From positions 62,001 through 126,000 of the forward strand of contig NZ_VMSO01000002.1 of NCBI RefSeq assembly GCF_008691045.1: 64,000 nt of DNA. Direction: 5' to 3'. The notes under the pieces were generated by a model. It was not told where the DNA came from, searched no databases, and worked only from the letters and a program-made list of their open reading frames with translations. Below, in pieces: positions 62,847 through 64,000 of the stretch; position 1 is the first letter of the stretch; each line of letters opens with the position of its first letter. Source of the stretch: Mediterraneibacter catenae (GTDB taxonomy: Bacteria; Bacillota; Clostridia; Lachnospirales; Lachnospiraceae). The position numbers and the translations under genes were made by a program.

Positions 62847-63676
62847 ACCCGACTCAGGCGGATATCCCTCTGGACGAGCTGAGGGAAGAACTGGGTGAAG
62901 GAGTCACCATTGAATATATGGGGCTTGATAAGACAGATGCTTATCACAATGAGATCGGCCCGATGGAAAATGAAATCGTGAACAGAGGATATGACGCGGA
63001 CGCAGTGCTTGTATTTGTAAACCAGAACTTTGCCTGCCACAGTGAGTCCATAGACCGCAATACGATCGAGATCCCGCCGAATCTTGAATATGCGATCCGC
63101 GCGGCAAGAAGGATCAATGACAGGGTAATTGTTGTTCTGAGCACGGCAGATGCCATTGCCACATGGAAATGGGAGTTCTGCGCAAAGGCGATCCTTGTCA
63201 CATGGCTGTCCGGACAGGGAATGGGAAAGGCTGTCGCTAAGACTCTCTGCGGAGAGAACAATCCGTCAGGAAAGCTTCCTGAAACATTCCCGAAACATAT
63301 AAAAGACGTAAAGAGTCTTGAGAATTATCCCGGCAACGAGCATACGGTCATATATGAAGAGAGGATGATGGTAGGGTACCGGCATTTTGATACAGATCAT
63401 ATTGAGCTGGATTATGAGTTCGGATTCGGCTTGTCCTACTCTGAATTCCGTTTCAGCGATCTGAAGCTGAATGAGAATGAGATTACATTTACTGTTGAAA
63501 ATATAAGCGATGTGGACGGAGAAGAAGTAGCGCAGGTATATGTAGAATATCCGTGGGATTCATGGAACAGTCGCCCGCTCCATGAACTTCGGGCATTTAA
63601 AAAAGTGTCTGTTCCGGTAAGATCCATGTCGGCAATTCCTCCAGAAATCTTCCGCTCTGTGTTGAAAAAGCGATGA
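62840..63676 (+). pseudogene. Glycoside hydrolase family 3 (beta-glucosidase) remnant
   Basis: This frame encodes the C-terminal sandwich domain of a family 3 glycosidase: VVLSTADAIATWKWEFCAKAILVTWL, then GENNPSGKLPETFP, YRHFDTDHIELDYEFGFGLSYSEF. The beginning of a fibronectin-type domain follows (DGEEVAQVYVEYP). The catalytic N-terminal domain (about 450 residues) is absent, and upstream sequence is the AraC gene. Homology also stops at about 63625 (ELRAFKKVSVP) before the normal end. No ribosome binding site precedes the GTG. Both ends are lost. Confidence 0.85.
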
Positions 63677-63733
63677 AACAGGATGAATATCTCACCAATG
63701 AACAGGTTATGAAATAAGACATTATCTGCCGCC

Positions 63734-63772
63734 CGGGGTATTTCGTGAATTTTTGCGAAATGCCCTGTTTTT
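63734..63772 (+). terminator. Intrinsic terminator
   Basis: CGGGGTATTTCG (63734-63745) pairs with CGAAATGCCCTG (63756-63767), followed by TTTTT. It ends any transcript through the glycosidase remnant. Confidence 0.8.
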
Positions 63773-63796
63773 ATGCCCAAGTGAGTGGAAATGTGA

Positions 63797-63802
63797 TATA
63801 AT
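63797..63802 (+). promoter_or_regulatory. Extended -10 promoter box
   Basis: TGATATAAT forms an extended -10 (TGN-TATAAT) about 105 bp before the last gene; no good -35 is visible. Confidence 0.5.
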
Positions 63803-63905
63803 CCCATTATGTGCGATTCTGACAGAAGAGCGGTCAGCCCTGCTGTGCAGGGAATATACCGGGAGTCAAGGCTTATGTCTGCACGGCAAAAGAGGAGGAA
63901 TTTAA

Positions 63906-64000
63906 GTGGATAACAGTCATTTTTCAACTTTGATAAATAATTTTCAGCAGGGCATCTTTGGTGCACTCAATGAGAAAAAGGAGGAGCTCTTAAAAGAAGG
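63906..64000 (+). CDS. Start of an unidentified protein (partial)
   Basis: GTG 63906 follows AGAGGAGG at good spacing. The visible 31 codons begin VDNSHFSTLINNFQQGIFGA and continue in a Lys/Glu-rich helix at the window edge. Too short to name. Confidence 0.65.
   Translation, partial: MDNSHFSTLINNFQQGIFGALNEKKEELLKE

Overview
The window looks like the chromosome of a low-to-mid GC, endospore-lineage Firmicute, most likely Lachnospiraceae (Dorea/Mediterraneibacter-like). This is inference from gene content: a PolC-type polymerase, SigH beside cysE-cysS-mrnC-rlmB, class II GalT, DUF4364, DUF1385, DUF1540, and AGGAGG-type ribosome binding sites throughout. No phage, plasmid, CRISPR or intact insertion sequence is visible. 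Coding density is high, and most gaps hold readable promoters, terminators or large palindromes.

Layout. 0-4 kb: a galK-galT operon divergent from an AraC regulator. 3.9-7.4 kb: tcdA, rarA, then DUF4364 and a YhcC-type radical SAM gene on the minus strand. 7.5-12.5 kb: a nested palindrome, then rho, rpmE, DUF1385, prmC and prfA. 12.5-22 kb: DUF2156, two aminotransferases (one HisC-like), a small membrane protein, ispG and polC. 22-23.9 kb: glyA and a 592-bp gap filled by two very large palindromes. 23.9-29.8 kb: a six-gene operon paaK1-iorA-iorB-ACT1-paaK2-ACT2 for aryl-pyruvate/aryl-acetate/CoA chemistry. 29.9-33.3 kb: a cold-shock gene, cysK, and ptsH-ptsI.

33.4-38.0 kb holds the most interesting locus. 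A radical SAM protein (TIGR03916 type, with helix-hairpin-helix), its partner DUF4130/TIGR03915 protein and a PD-(D/E)XK nuclease fused to an XPD/DinG-type Fe-S helicase lie in one operon. Its consensus promoter carries two Bacillus-type LexA (SOS) boxes. The sequence supports an SOS-inducible DNA repair or processing system whose chemistry is, to my knowledge, undescribed.

38-64 kb is mostly housekeeping: a LysR/membrane protein pair, purL, tRNA-Val and tRNA-Met, ispF, a GNAT protein, a cysteine T-box controlling cysE-cysS (followed by mrnC, rlmB and sigH, with the usual yacP/rae1 gene missing), a CPBP protease, dtd, tRNA-Thr, glnS, a MocR regulator, purA, several small membrane proteins, a SEC-C protein, YdcF, an aldo-keto reductase, a DUF1540 protein and a metA predicted to be an acetyltransferase. 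Near the right end an AraC gene lacking its start abuts a glycoside hydrolase family 3 remnant truncated at both ends, which marks a rearrangement scar. All functional calls come from reading motifs; no database search was possible.
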